Shown one piece after another: positions 45,960-57,999 of a DNA stretch of 64,000 nt. Source of the stretch: Pyropia haitanensis (Eukaryota; Rhodophyta; Bangiophyceae; Bangiales; Bangiaceae); NCBI GenBank assembly GCA_008729055.1, contig SDUX01000006.1:3398842-3462841 (forward strand), written 5' to 3'. Position 1 is the first letter of the stretch, and each line of letters opens with the position of its first letter. A program made the position numbers and the translations under genes. The notes under the pieces were generated by a model. That model saw nothing but the letters and a program-made list of their open reading frames with translations. It was not told the DNA's origin and made no database searches.

Positions 45960-46810
45960 CCTGCATCCAAGTGCTTATTTGTTTCTTTTCTCTCCTCTCT
46001 TCTTTCTTTCTCCAGCCTTTTCCACCGCTGCCGGTGCGTCCTCGCGCCGCCGACGCCGCGCGGCGCGTCCCCCGTCGGGCGGATACACCGTCCACGGCAC
46101 GCGGCGTCGGCACCTTCCGACCCCACCGCCCCTCCCCCTTCCAGTCCACGCCGCCCTTCCCAGCCCCCATTCCCACCCCCCACCGGCGTGCGCCTCTCCT
46201 CTCCCCCAGCTCCCTGCCCTGCCGCTTGCCCCTGCCGCCGCTCCCGCCATCCCCCCCCCCCCCCCCCCAGCGGCATGCGTCGTCGTGCGTCCCGGCGTGC
46301 GCCGCCGCATCACGCCCCACGTCGCCACGAGCCGCCACGCCCCATCCCCACCACGACCCGCCGCCACGACGCGCGCCGCCGCGCCGCTCCCCGCCGCCGC
46401 GCCGCGCCGACGCGCCACGCCCCGCGCGCGCACACGGCGGCGACGGCGACGGCGGCGCCACACAGGCAGCCGCGACGCCAGGGAGGCACCGACGGCAGCG
46501 GCGGCAGCGGCGGCGGCAGCGGCGACGGTGGCGGTGGCGGTGGCGGCGGTGGCGGCGGCGGTGGCAGCCAGCGACGGGCGGCCGGCGGCAGCCGCCGGCC
46601 GGCGGCCGCCCGTGGGGGGTTCATCCTACCAGGGGCGGTCGGGAGCCCAAACTGGCGGCGCCACCCCGGCAGGACGGCGCGGCTCGGCGCGGCGCGGCTC
46701 GGCGTCGCGCGGCGCGGCACGACGCTGGCGTCGCGGCGTCGCGGAGGTCGCGGCGGCCGCTCCGCCGCGGCCCGAGCGCGGCCGGCGCGCGTGCGGCGGC
46801 GGCGACGGCG

Positions 46811-46861
<51 letters not shown>

Positions 46862-47237
46862 CGGGTCGCGGCGGGAGGTCCGCCGCAGGCAGGGCCCCGC
46901 CCCACCGCGACGCGGGCGCCCCCCCCCCCACGCCCGCGCCGCCGCTCTTTCCTTTGCCCCCGCCACACCACCGCCACGGTGGCACCCCACCGGCGCCATC
47001 GGCACCACCGGTACCACCGGCGGCAGCGGCACCACCGCCGCCACCGCCGCCGCCACCACCGCCTGCGCGGCGGCAGCGGCGCCCATGGGCCGTGCCCCGT
47101 CGGCGGGAGCGGCGACGAGGGGCGGGGGGGGAGAGGGGGGGGGGGAGGGGGGGGGGGCGCCGCCGCCCCGGGGGGCGCCCGCCGCCGCCCGCCGCGGCCG
47201 CCGCCGCCCAATCGGCGGCGCGGATTCGCCGCGCGCG

Positions 47238-47291
<54 letters not shown>

Positions 47292-48413
47292 GCCGCCGTC
47301 GCAGCGACGGGCGGCGTGGGTGGCTGGCTGCCGCGGGTGGGTCGGCGTCGGGGGGGGGGGGGACCCGCCCCCGACGGCCGCCGCCGGCGGTGGCGGGTGC
47401 GCGACCGGCCGGCTCGCCGCCGCGGCCGCGGCGGTGGGTCCCCCCCCCCGCGTCCGCGGTCGCGGCGCCTCGAGTCTCTCGGCAGCCACCGCGGCGCTCG
47501 CGTGAGCCGCGGTCCCGGCTGCTGCCACCTCTGCTCCCCGCCGGCCGGGGTCCGCGGCGTTCCCCCTCGGCCGCCAACCCCCCCCCTCCCCCCCCCTCCC
47601 CCCCCCCCCCACCACCGCCGGGCACCACCACCCACCCTCCTCCCCCCCGAGCCGGCCTCGATCGAGCGCTTTGGCCCCCCCACCCCCCCCCACCCCCCCC
47701 ACCCCCCCCCCCCCCCCCCCTCTGTGCTGGCGGCCGCGCCGGCGGCCGCGCCGCCGAGGCCCCCCGCCCGCGCGCGGCGGCGCGCTCCATGGGTCCCCGC
47801 GCGCCGCCCCACGTTCGGCGGCGGCGCCGCGTCGGCGGCGCCCCCCTCCCCCCCCCCGCCGCGCCCGCGGCCATGCCCACGGTGACGACGCGGCAGTCCT
47901 GGCGCCCTCCTTTCCCCGCGCCCCTCCCTCCCTCCGTCCCTCTCTGCCCCCCCCCCCCCCCCCCTCCCCCGCTCTTCCCCCCTCTCCGCCACCACCGCCG
48001 CCTCTTTCCTCCCCTCCCCCCCACCCCCACCCCCCCGCGCCCCCTCCCCCTCCTCCCGCCCCTCCCTCCTCCCCCGCCCCTCGGCCGGCGCCGCCACCCC
48101 CGCACGCGCCGGGGCTCCCCGCCGCCGCGGCCGGCCGGCGGGCCGGCCCGCCGGCCGCGGCGCGCGGCCGGCGGCGGCGGGCGCCGCGGCACGCCGGGGC
48201 GCCGTCGCCGGCCGCGCCGCGGGCGGGGCGCAGCCGGGCCGTGCGTGGCGGCGGCGGGCGGGGGGGGTGCTGGGGGGGGGGGGAGGGGGGGCACTGCGGG
48301 AGGGGGGCGGGGGGAGGGGCGTGCTGGGTGGAGAGCGTACGGCCGCCGCGTGCGCTGCTCCGTGCACGCTGGGTGCGGCCGGCGGGCCGGCCGGCCGACG
48401 CCCATGATGGGTT

Positions 48414-48447
<34 letters not shown>

Positions 48448-48530
48448 GCGTGGGCCAAGCGGCGGCTGCGGCGGGCGCGTGCGGCGGCCGGATCCCCCCC
48501 CCCCCCCGCCCCTCGCGCGCGCGTGGCGGT
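45960..48530. other. Extreme low-complexity GC-rich region
   Basis: All six frames are nearly free of stops. (GGC)n, (GCC)n, G- and C-runs dominate (for example 46830-46860, 47235-47300, 47580-47715, 48415-48450). A plus-strand frame gives TGAIGTTGTTGGSGTTAATA, the antisense gives AQAVVAAAVAAVVPLPPVVP; both look like Ala-rich protein, and I cannot choose. A coding sequence may be present but cannot be called from sequence alone. Confidence 0.3.
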
Positions 48531-48536
48531 GGGCGG

Positions 48537-48542
48537 TATATA
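48537..48542 (+). promoter_or_regulatory. TATA box of the second C2H2 gene
   Basis: GGCGGTATATAGGGGCG on the plus strand, in otherwise GC-only sequence, about 540 bases upstream of the ATG at 49076. An earlier in-frame-independent ATG at 48687 (MRLQRRPAPSSPSPSS) lies in the presumed leader. Confidence 0.5.
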
Positions 48543-49075
48543 GGGGCGCCGCGGCGGCGGGGGAGCGGCGGCCCAGGCGTCAGCGCTCATCACACCGTCG
48601 CATTTCCATTGCGGGTCGCCAGTGCCTCCGTTCCCCCTCCGCGCCCTCGCCGACACCCCCCGTGCCCTATTTGAAGCGGTGAGGCGGTGAGGTTGCAGCG
48701 ACGGCCCGCCCCATCCTCCCCCTCCCCTTCCTCCCCTTCACCCTCCTCCCGCTCCGACTCTACCCCTCATCCACCGCGGACACGACATCAGCCCCACTGG
48801 ACGGGCGGCGCTGGCCACCCCACACGTCTTGCGGTCGGGTGCGACGACCGAGTGAGCACGGGCGCCCTGCACTATCCGCCCGCCAGCACCGCCACTCCTC
48901 CCACGGCAGCGGCAGGCGGCAACCGGCACTCGCCACCCCGGCTGCAGCAGGCGTCGGTGCCTCTCCCCGTGGACGGTGCCGTCGCGGTCGCTGCCGTGGA
49001 CCACTCCACGTCACCCACCCCGCTGGTCGCGCCGCCCACGCCGGCCAACCGCCCCTGCCGGCCGTCGCGGCTACC

Positions 49076-49163
49076 ATGTTGGCGCCTGCCCTGGCCCCGC
49101 CCACTACGACGGTGGCCCCTCCACGAGGCACCCCCGGCGGCGACGGCTCTGGCGCTGTCACCC

Positions 49164-49203
<40 letters not shown>

Positions 49204-51272
49204 CAGCGCCAGCAGTAGTGGCGACAGTGGTGGTGGCAATGGCGGCAGTGGCGGCAGCGGTGGCGGTGGTGGCGGCGGTGTCGGCGGCAGCAGTGGTGGC
49301 GGAGGAGGAAGCGGCAGCAACGGCCAGGGCGGCGGCGGCGGCGGCGGTCATGGCAGTGGCGGCGGCGGTGGCGGCGGTGGCAACAGTCGAGTCACGGGGA
49401 CCGGCGCGGGCTCCCCCCCCCCCCCACCCAGCTCCCCCCCCACCCCCCCCGGCTCGCTCCCCCCCCCCTCGACGCGGCCATCAACACCCCCATCGTCCTC
49501 TCCTCCCCCGCCGTCCACTATGTGTGCACCCACCCCGGCTGCGCCCGCTTCTTTGACCGCAAGTACAACCTGCGGGTGCACATGCGGCGGCACACGGGCG
49601 AGCGGCCGTACGTGTGTGCGGTGGAGAATTGTGGCAAGCGCTTCAAGTGGGGGTCGAGCCTCTCCCACCACAAGCGGGCGCACCAAAACGCGGTGCTCCG
49701 GGCGGCACGGCAAGAGGGCGCCGACGCCGCACGAGGGCTCGGCGCGGGGGGGGCGGCGGCGGCGGCGGCGGTGGCGGGGGGGGCGCGGGCGCGGGCATGG
49801 GCGCAGCCGCCGCTGCGGCGGCGGCGGCGGCGGCGGCCATGGCGGCACGAATGGGCGGCGGCGGCCTCGGCGGCGCGGCGGCGGCGGGCCTCGGCGGCGG
49901 GGACCCGCGGCTGGCCGCCGACTTTCACGCCGCCGTCCTCGCGCGCGAGGCGGCGATGCGTGCCGCGCTCACCGCGCCGCCGCCGACGGGGCCGCCGCCG
50001 CGGCCGCCGCCGCGGGCGCCCCCCCCGCTACCCTCACACGGGCCCGGCGGCGTACCCCCCGCCCCACGGGGGCCCGCCTCGGCGTCGTCGTCGGTGACGG
50101 CGGCGGCGGCGTCGGGGTCGGCGGGGGGTGCGGCGTCCTCATCGCAGCGCCTGTCGGGGGTGCCCGCCGCGCAGCGGCAGCAGCAAATCCGCGCCGCCCG
50201 CCAGGCGGCCGCCTACCACGCCGCCTCGGCTGGCGGCGGCGGCGGCGGCTCGGCGGGCGTGGCTGCCACGGCCGGCGGCCGCGGTAGCGGCGGCGGTGTC
50301 GGCTGGGCCGGGGGGGTGGAGCCGCCGCCGCCGCGGGCGCGGCTGCCGCCCTCGCGGGGGGCCGCGTCGGGCACGGCGGCGGCGGCGGCAGGGCTGGGGG
50401 GGGGGCGCTACCCCGTCCCCCCGCCGGCACGGCGGCAGTCCCGGCCGGGCGCGGCGGCAGCGGTGGCGGCGCCGCCGGTGCCGCCGCCGCCGCCCCCCCC
50501 GCCACTGACCACCTCGTGGAGCGAGTCGTTTAGCCTCGACCTGGGCGCCCTCGCGGGTGGCGGGGTGGCGGCCAAGGCGGACCCCGGCGCGGCGCTGCTT
50601 CGGGGCACCAGCATGGGCGGTGGCGGCAGCGGCGGCAGCGGCGGCGGCAAGGGCGGCGCCTCCCCCGCCGCCGCCGCCGCCGCCGCCGGCGTCTTTGCGT
50701 CGTCGTCGTCGCCGCTGGCGTGCCGCACCGAAGAGGCGGCCGCGACGGTCAAGTCGCTCTTTTACTCGTGTACCCCCGAGACATACAGCCCCATCAGCGT
50801 GTACGGGCGCGACGCGGAGACGCTGTTTCTTCCGTCTGCCGACGGGGGGGCGGGCGTGCCCGTCGTGACGGCCAAGTCTGCGGCGTCCGCGGCGTCCGCG
50901 GCGGCGGCGGCGGCGCCGTCGTCGCCGCCGCCCCCGTCGCCGTCGCTGCCATTGGCGTCCATGTCCCCAGGGCCCGCGGTAGCAACGGCGGCGTCGCCGG
51001 CGGCCGCCTCGGCGTCTGCGGCGGGGACGAATGTGGGGGCGCGGCCGCCGCCGCCGCCACCGCGGCCGCTCACCGACGTGGAGATGGACGTGCCGGTGGC
51101 GGCGCTGTCGGCCGCGGCGGCGGCGGCCGCTGCCGCCGCGGCGGGCCCGTCTGGGACGGCGGCCGCGCCCGCCGCGGGCGGCGACGCGGACCCGGCGGCC
51201 GACTGGCTGCGGACGCTCGATACGGGCCTCGACGGCGCGGTGTACGAGTACCCGTCGTTGGGGTACTTTTGA
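49076..51272 (+). CDS. C2H2 zinc-finger transcription factor with two fingers
   Basis: Three frames make one protein. ATG 49076 (CTACCATGTTG) gives MLAPALAPPTTTVAPPRGTP and a long Gly/Ser region. After the C-runs at 49414-49460 the next frame gives LDAAINTPIVLSSPAVHY and two canonical fingers: CTHPGCARFFDRKYNLRVH (C-x4-C...H) and CAVENCGKRFKWGSSLSHHK, linked by the classical HTGERPYVC. After the G-run 49745-49752 the last frame runs to TGA 51272: RLAADFHAAVLAREAAMRAA, QQQIRAARQAAAYHAA, SWSESFSLDLGALAGG, TVKSLFYSCTPETYSPISVY and an acidic end DWLRTLDTGLDGAVYEYPSL. The C-terminal acidic/aromatic stretch could be an activation domain (inference). The TFIIIA/YY1-like finger spacing suggests direct DNA binding. 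Confidence 0.75.
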
Positions 51273-54200
51273 TGCGCCCCCTCCCCGTGTATGTACTCAA
51301 GACACTGGATGGTGTCCTGCAAGCCTGCGGTCCTGTCTACATCTGTCTCTCTTTCTCTCTGCGTGCTTGTCTGTGTCCCTGGCTGTATGTGTCACCTGCC
51401 AGTCTATTTATGTATGTGCCGTTTTATTTATTGCTCCCCAGCGCGCTCCCGTCGTGGGCCGGGGGAGTTGACTGTATGCTATCACTTTTTATTTTTGATG
51501 TTGCGTGTGGCTGTGCGTGGCTGAACGTGGCCGTGTGTGCGTGTATGTGTGCGTGTGAGTGTGTGTGTGGTGTGCGTGGTGTGTGGATGCGTGATGTGGG
51601 AGTGTGTTTGCAAGCACCCGCCGTCGGACGGGCCGCCCCCTCCGATGGGCGCGCGGCACAGACGGAAAGTACGACGAAAAAACAAGAGACAGAGAGACGA
51701 ACGCCGTCGCCTGCATCCATCCCGCCCCTCCCCGACGCGCCACCCGCTGGACAAGACGCCGCGCCGCCGCCTCCTCGCCACCGGCCCTGGTGGGGAACCG
51801 CCCGCCTCCACCTTCCGCCAGTACCACGCCACCCCCTCTGGCGGCGCACCGCCATTGTGCCCGCGCCGGTCGCCGCCGCGGCGCCGCTGGTGCCGCCGCC
51901 GCTGCCAACTCCCCGGGGTGAATGGACACTTCCCCCCCCCATCCGCCACTCCCCCCCCCCCACCTCCGGTCGACACTCGCGCTGGCGTCTGCCGCCGCCG
52001 CCACCGCGACCACCACCACCACCACCGCCGCCGCCGCCGCCATTGCCACCACCACTGTCGCCACTACTGTTGGCGCTGCCGCCGCCGCCGCCGCCGCCGC
52101 CGCCACCGCAGCGGACCACCCTCCCCCCCCGTCAAAAGCGGCGCAGCGGCACGCGCGGCACGCGCCGCCGCCGTACGCGCTCGTGCCTCTGCAGGCATGT
52201 GTGGTGGGGGGTCAGCGGCTGGGTGCGGGCCGCTCACGGCGGCGGCGGCGGTCCAGTGCGCCCGACGGGCGGCGGTGGCCCTCCTCGTCCGCGCACGGCG
52301 GGCGGCCCCGCGATCCGGTGCTGGCCGGCCGTCGGCTGGGGCGGACAAGATGCAGGCGGGGGTGGGGGGCAGTCGGGTAGACGCGGTGCTACCCAGCGCC
52401 GCACGCACCGCTGGGGCGGCCACGGGGATGGCGGCAGCGGCGGCGGCGGCGGCGGCGGCGGCCGCCGCCGCCGCGTGAGGGGAGAGCGGCGCAAGACCGC
52501 TACGGCGCGGCGGCGGGCGGGTTCCCCCGCCCGCCGGGGGGGCCACCCCCAGCAGACGCCGCCACCCCAACCATCCGCCACGGCGGCGTCAGCGCCCCCT
52601 CACCCGCCGCCCTCGCGGGGGCCACTCACGGGATCGCCGCTGCCGGCGGCGGCAGGCGGCGGCCGGCGGCGGCCCTTGCACGCTGCACGAGCGCCCCGCT
52701 GTTGGCGGCGGCCGCCCGTTTCACCGGCACCACCCCCCCCCCCCCCCCCCCCCCTCCGCCCTCCCCCCCCCCCTCTCCCCCCAACGGGCCGCTGTCCCTG
52801 TCCCACGATGCGCCGCGGACCGCGGCCGTGGCGTGCCGCCGCCCCGCCGGCGACGACGCGCGGCGCTGGGGTGCGGGCGCCGCGGCGCACGTTTGGGGCT
52901 CTGCCGCGGGGGGCTAGATCCGGACCAGCCCGCCCCGCCACCCCCGCCGCGGCCCGCGCCTCCCCCGCGGAGACCAAACCGTCACCGGCACTTTCCCTCC
53001 TTTGTCCCCTACCGGCACTTTCCCCTGCTTCCCCACTCCTCCCCAAACGCCCCCTCGCCCAGGTGGCCGACACTGCCACACCACCGCCGCCATCGCCGCC
53101 ACCGCCGCCGCCGCCGCCGCCGTCGCCGCCGCCGCCGCTGCCGCCACCGCTGCCGCAGCCGCAACCGCCGCAACCGCCGCCGCCGTCGCCGCCACCTGCT
53201 GCCACCACTGCCGCCGCCTCCGCGGGAGCCCGGCGGCGCGAGGCGGCGGCGGGGGGCATTGTGAGGATGGGGGGCACGCCACCTCACTCCCCCTCCCCCC
53301 CCCCCGCCAGGTCCATGGCGAGGCGGGGCGAGGCGGCCACCCCGGCACGTCTCCCAGGGGGCGTGCCGTCGGCACGGCGGGTGCGGTGCGGCCGTCGCCG
53401 GTGGCGCGTGCCGGTCCGGGGGGGGGGGGGGGTGCCAGACGGGACCCGTTCAGGCGGCGGCGGTGGTGGCGGCGGCGGCGGTGGTGGCGGCGGCGGCCAC
53501 CACGCGGCGCCGCCGCACCACGGGACGGGACGGCGGGGCGCGGGGGAGGGGGGGCGAGGGGGGGCGGCGCCGCGGAGCGCCGCCCAAACGTGGTGGCCCG
53601 CCCTCTGGCCCGGGTGCGTCGGCGGCCGAGCGGGCGCCGCCGCGCCGGTGACGCGTCACCCCCCCGCAGGACGGCGACCGCCGCCGCGCTGTTGCGGCCC
53701 GCCACCGCGGCACTGGTGCCGGCGGCCACGTCGAACGGTGCCGCGGGTGGCCGGCCGCGTCGACGGTTTCGTCCGCCCGCCTTGCGCCTGTCGGCGCCCT
53801 TGTTGTGGCGGCCGCATCCCTGATGGAGGGGGGGGGACACCGTGGGGGCGGAGGCGGCTTTGGGGGGGGGGGGGGGGGGGGGCAACGCCGCTGCCACGGA
53901 GTAGCATGGCGTGCGGGCGCCGCGTCGCTGGTATTGCCGCCCATGCCAGTGGCGTCATGGGAGCATGGCAACGGCGCCGGCGGCGCGCCCGCACCCACCG
54001 CCGCCACCCAGAGGTGCGCGGCAGCGGCACCTGGGGGGAGGGGGGGGGGGCTGGCGCCATGGCTAACGTTCCCCCTGCCCCCCCTGCCGCCCTTCCGCGC
54101 TGCGCCTCAGTGGCGCTCCCCGCCGTCGACCCCCACCCCCACCACCACGGACCCGCGTTTGCCAACCCCGCGCCGTCCCCCGTCGCTGGGCGTTGCCTAC

Positions 54201-54880
54201 CGCGCCGTCCACCGGGGGCGGTCTGGTGGGGATGGACCGCCCGGCGCCGGTACAGCCCGCGCTCCCTTTTGCAGATGGCGGTCCAGCGGGGGTGGCGTCC
54301 CCCTGCTCCCGTTTTCGTCCACACTGGCTGGGACTCGCGCCACGGGATGACTGCGTGTCGCGCTCACACGCACGCCCCCGCGGTCGTCTCGGGCGGCTGC
54401 TTGCCAGGTGTCCCTCTTGCAGGTACCGGCGGGGGTCGTTGTGGCCGTCACCACCACGCCTACCCACGCGCTACGCTTTCCAAAACGCGGTGGTGGCGGA
54501 GCGCCAGTGCCCTCTCCTCGGCTACTGCCTGGCCGGTGGTGCTTGTTGCGGCATGCGGGGTGGCGGCTGGGACGCAATGCCCCCGTGCCTCTGTTTTTCT
54601 TGTTCTCGTTGTGAGGGCGCAAAGGGAGCTCTCGACTGCTGCGAAAAAAGAAACTCCCGGACAGCGTCACGCCGGCAGCACAGTGGTTGAGAGGCTCAGC
54701 TTGCCATTCCCGGGGAACAACATCCGCCCCCAAAGGGGAATGAACCTAGGATGGAAGTGGAACAAGAACCGACGCGTAGGAGGAGCAAGGGAAGCACGAA
54801 GAGGGTGCAAGCGGGTCTGGCTGCCACCCGCAGGCTACGACAGCGGTGTGCGGTGGGGCATGGGACGAACAGGCGTCAAC
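51273..54880. other. 3' flank, GT-rich tract and unresolved GC-rich sequence
   Basis: 51273-51530 is an AT-richer probable 3' UTR of the C2H2 gene. 51531-51612 is a GT-rich simple sequence (GTGTGTGCGTGTATGTGTGC). From 51900 to 54100 both strands are open; minus-strand KGADRRKAGGRNRRRGRPPA (53780) and plus-strand alternatives are equally plausible. 54380-54890 has a plus-strand frame ending GMNLGWKWNKNRRVGG. No domain found. Confidence 0.25.
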
Positions 54881-55094
54881 GAGTACACCTGATGTCGTGA
54901 GGGAAAGCAGCCATGCAGGTGTGGTCCACACGCGGGAGATGGCCAACCGAGGGGAGAGGAGAATCAGCTCGGACCCGGGGCCGGAGGCGAGGGGAGAAGC
55001 TGACGTAGCGCTCCATCAGCGAGATGGAAGGCGTCGACAGCACTCCCCTTGCCACTCCGCGGGGGGGGGGTGCCGGCAGGTGCCGCCGGCCCCC

Positions 55095-55547
55095 TCAGAC
55101 GGGCGGGCTGCTTCCGCGTTGGCTGAGCTCAAGATGTGGGGGGGGGAGGTGCCGCCGGCTTTCACCCACCGCTGCTCTGACAACAGGCACATAGAGAACA
55201 AGCCTCCACGCCGCATCGGATATAGGGTAAGGAGAAGGACACAGGCTGCTACGGAACGAGTAGCCTACAAGGCTACAGGTGTTTTCTTTTGTGTGGGACA
55301 GAACATGAAGCTCCTCGTGCTTTCTCTCTGCACCCATGTAAATACGTAGACGGTGACGACGGAAAGGCTCCAATACATAATTGTATTTACAAGCGATCAA
55401 AGTGGCATTCACTTTGATATTCCAAACACACTCGAGGCCGGATAATGCCACGAAGTCACGCCAATCTGCGACACTGGTTGGCGATCGGAGCCCGCGAGAC
55501 GCGTGACAGGCTACCGGCGGTCTCGCCGAGTCTTCCGCAGCTCCCAT
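55095..55547 (-). CDS. Hypothetical protein in an AT-richer region
   Basis: ATG 55547 opens 150 codons with natural composition although the DNA is only moderately GC-rich, so the open frame is meaningful: SVADWRDFVALSGLECVWNI, KVNATLIACKYNYVLEPFRR, HRLRIYMGAERKHEELHVLS. No motif recognised. A second minus-strand frame with ATG 55825 (MEDSMMDGCGAGRARHLLLD, GNWLPSYVGFPVSPVHDPWS) ends at 55511 and overlaps it by 37 bases; the two may be exons of one gene, with a TATA-like sequence near 55930. Confidence 0.35.
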   Translation of the reverse strand: MGAAEDSARPPVACHASRGLRSPTSVADWRDFVALSGLECVWNIKVNATLIACKYNYVLEPFRRHRLRIYMGAERKHEELHVLSHTKENTCSLVGYSFRSSLCPSPYPISDAAWRLVLYVPVVRAAVGESRRHLPPPHLELSQRGSSPPV

Positions 55548-55825
55548 TCGCCTCCACTACGAGTACACAAGGCCGCCCTTCCCTTGGTCACTGACTTGCC
55601 TTTGAACAGAGACCAGGGGTCGTGCACTGGTGAGACAGGAAAACCGACATAGGATGGCAGCCAGTTGCCAACACGCGGGCAGAGGGTGGTGGGGAAGACA
55701 AACCAGAAAGGCAGGGGGGCGCCCGTGGTGTGAGAGTGTCCGCCGTCTCTTGCTTCCAAGGCGGCATCAAGCAGCAGGTGTCGAGCCCTCCCCGCGCCGC
55801 ATCCATCCATCATAGAATCCTCCAT
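55511..55825 (-). CDS. Hypothetical protein or upstream exon
   Basis: 104 codons from ATG 55825 to TAG 55511 in moderate-GC sequence: LLLDAALEARDGGHSHTTGA, PFWFVFPTTLCPRVGNWLPS, LFKGKSVTKGRAALCTRSGG. Minus-strand CTTATATGGG lies about 105 bases upstream and could be its TATA box. Unknown family; see the adjacent frame ending at 55095. Confidence 0.3.
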   Translation of the reverse strand: MEDSMMDGCGAGRARHLLLDAALEARDGGHSHTTGAPLPFWFVFPTTLCPRVGNWLPSYVGFPVSPVHDPWSLFKGKSVTKGRAALCTRSGGEWELRKTRRDRR

Positions 55826-57108
55826 AGCCTGCGGCTGGCGCGACCGCCCCCCAATGCTGGGCTACGACCCCTTCCTGCGTCGCGAACCTACTTTCTTGCT
55901 CTCTCCTGCTGCGCCCGCTGTGACAAGCCCATATAAGCCTAAATAGTCCCGACGTTGTGTGCTGTGGGCCAGATAGTGGCCTGTTTTCGCCGCGAGGGCC
56001 ACTCAACCCGTCACCGCAGCGGCCAGTCAGTCCTGACCCCACGTCTGAATGTCCGTGTCCGTGATAGTGTTTTTTTGTGTGTGGTCCTCCACCGCGACTG
56101 TCGCGCAGGTACCCACGGCGCACACGCGCGCGCCCCCTCAGCCGTCTCTTCGCCTCACATTTTGAGTCCCCTTTGATGACTATGGTGGACAGTCTCGTGC
56201 GCCACGCCACCCCCGTGGGCCCCGTAGTGGCCAGATTAGATTTGTTTTTGCTATTTTTTTCCGTTCAGCTGGGTCACGGGTCCGGACGTCTCCCTGCACT
56301 GCAACCCCGACAGCCACCGGCCCCCACACAAGCGAGGCGCGGCGGGACGGAGCGTCGCGCGGGGCTATGTGGACCACCCCCAAAAAGACGAAAGTAAGAA
56401 AGTGCAGACAAGCGTTGAGTGCACCCCAGAGGTGGGAGAAGGGGAGTGCCCAAGGTCGTGGCCACGACCCCACCCCAGCACAGCAAACCGGGTGTGTGAC
56501 GCTGTCGCCTCGGCGGCTGTGGCCGCCTGGCGAGGACGGCATAGGTGGCACCGACACGCCGTGCCACCCTCCACAGAGACGACTTCGGAGCCTCACCGAC
56601 AGGCATTTCAGCCCGCCACACAGACGGCGGGGGGACGTGGCGCCTGGCCGGCCACCAGTGCCTGTGAGTCACCCGCCCACGCAGCAAGGGGTCAGCACCG
56701 GCGCGCGTTTGCGCGCGCGCGCCCCGCGCTGTCCACCATCGCACGGCTCACACCAGGCCGATGCCCGCCCACCGGCTGCAGCCACCCACCCTTGCCCGGC
56801 GCCCTGTCAAACGCGTCGGCCACTCCCCGACGAGACACGTCCGCGAGACGGGGCTTTCCCCCTGCTCGCAGCGGGCCACACACCGTGCCCCCTCACCGTG
56901 TACGCTCCAACCCGCCCGACTCCACCACTCTTCTCCCCTCGCCCTCCCCCGCAGCCACTCCTCGCCCGAAACAACGACGGAACCACAACCGCATCCGAAA
57001 GGCCGCCGACCGGCCGCGCAGCCGCGCTAGCGGCGGTCGCGGCAGCCGGCACTGTACGCACCCGCACCTGTGGCCAGGAGCGGCCGTGGCGGGGGTACGG
57101 GGGGCGAG

Positions 57109-57999
57109 ATGCTGCCCCGCCGCTCCGCCGCCGCCGTGGCGGAGCCGCGCCCGCCGTATCCGTGGCGGCCGCCCGCGCGCACGCCCGCGCGCCCCCTCCT
57201 CCCCGCGCGCGCACCAGCAATCCCACCCGCCAACTGCTGCCGTCGTGTGCCCCACAAGCCAACTCGCTCCGCCCCCTCTTCGTGCTCTCTGTCGAGGGCG
57301 CCGCGCACCAGCCAAAGTACACGCAGGGGACACTCGTCGATGGGCAGGGCGGTGCCGGTCCCCCCCTCCCGCCCTGCACCACCTGCCGCGAGTGGCTCCC
57401 CCGGACACGTTGGCAGGTGTGCTGCAGAGAGAGGAGAGGCGAGAGGCGGCTGTGCAAGGGTCATCGCCCGGCAGGTTTTTCGGGATCGGGGGGTGCTTGC
57501 GGATTGGGGCGGAGCTGCTGTGGCGGCACTCGTTGCCGCACACACCATCACCACTCGAGGGGGAGAGAATGAGAGTGCACGACCGAGGGAGAGGGGTTGG
57601 CCGGAAGGGGTGATCGACGGTACGCCGCCCCGCCACCGCTGTCGTGACACGGCAAGGCACGGGCGCCGAGTGTGGGCAGGAGCGGAGCCGCCACCAGTCT
57701 GCCCCCTCCGACCCCCTCTCGTCCGTTTTCCTTGCCGCGCCGCCAGCCGTTGGTGCCACTATCGTACTGGGACTGGCACGGCGGCGGTGCGCGTGACGGG
57801 CGCGGCCGCCATCGCCGCCGCTGCAGTTCTCACTGTCGCGGCCGCGGCGTGCCTCCACTGTTGCCGCCGCCGCCGTCACCGCCGCCGCCGCCTCGCCGCC
57901 GCCGCCGCCGCCGCCGTTGCCGCCAAGGCAGCGTTCACGCCGGTTGAACTGGACAGCGGTCGACACCCCGTCGAGGAGGGGAACTCTCGTCGTTGTTGA
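57109..57999 (+). CDS. Possible membrane-anchored hypothetical protein
   Basis: ATG 57109 (GGCGAGATGCTG) opens 296 codons without a frame break: an Ala/Pro/Arg-rich N-terminus (MLPRRSAAAVAEPRPPYPWR), CARVIARQVFRDRGVLADWG, GAAVAALVAAHTITTRGGEN, then ASRWCHYRTGTGTAAVRVTG, a hydrophobic segment AAAIAAAAVLTVAAAACLHC, a short basic tract RRRRHRRRR and the end FTPVELDSGRHPVEEGNSRR. The helix followed by basic residues suggests a C-terminal anchor. Minus-strand frames across the same bases are also open, so the call is tentative. Confidence 0.3.
   Translation: MLPRRSAAAVAEPRPPYPWRPPARTPARPLLPARAPAIPPANCCRRVPHKPTRSAPSSCSLSRAPRTSQSTRRGHSSMGRAVPVPPSRPAPPAASGSPGHVGRCAAERGEARGGCARVIARQVFRDRGVLADWGGAAVAALVAAHTITTRGGENESARPRERGWPEGVIDGTPPRHRCRDTARHGRRVWAGAEPPPVCPLRPPLVRFPCRAASRWCHYRTGTGTAAVRVTGAAAIAAAAVLTVAAAACLHCCRRRRHRRRRLAAAAAAAVAAKAAFTPVELDSGRHPVEEGNSRRC

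Noticed and set aside
50720..54892. Single open frame of about 1390 codons on the plus strand
   Set aside because: It overlaps the end of the C2H2 gene in another frame and reads as Arg/Pro/Gly low complexity for most of its length; it reflects lack of stops at high GC.
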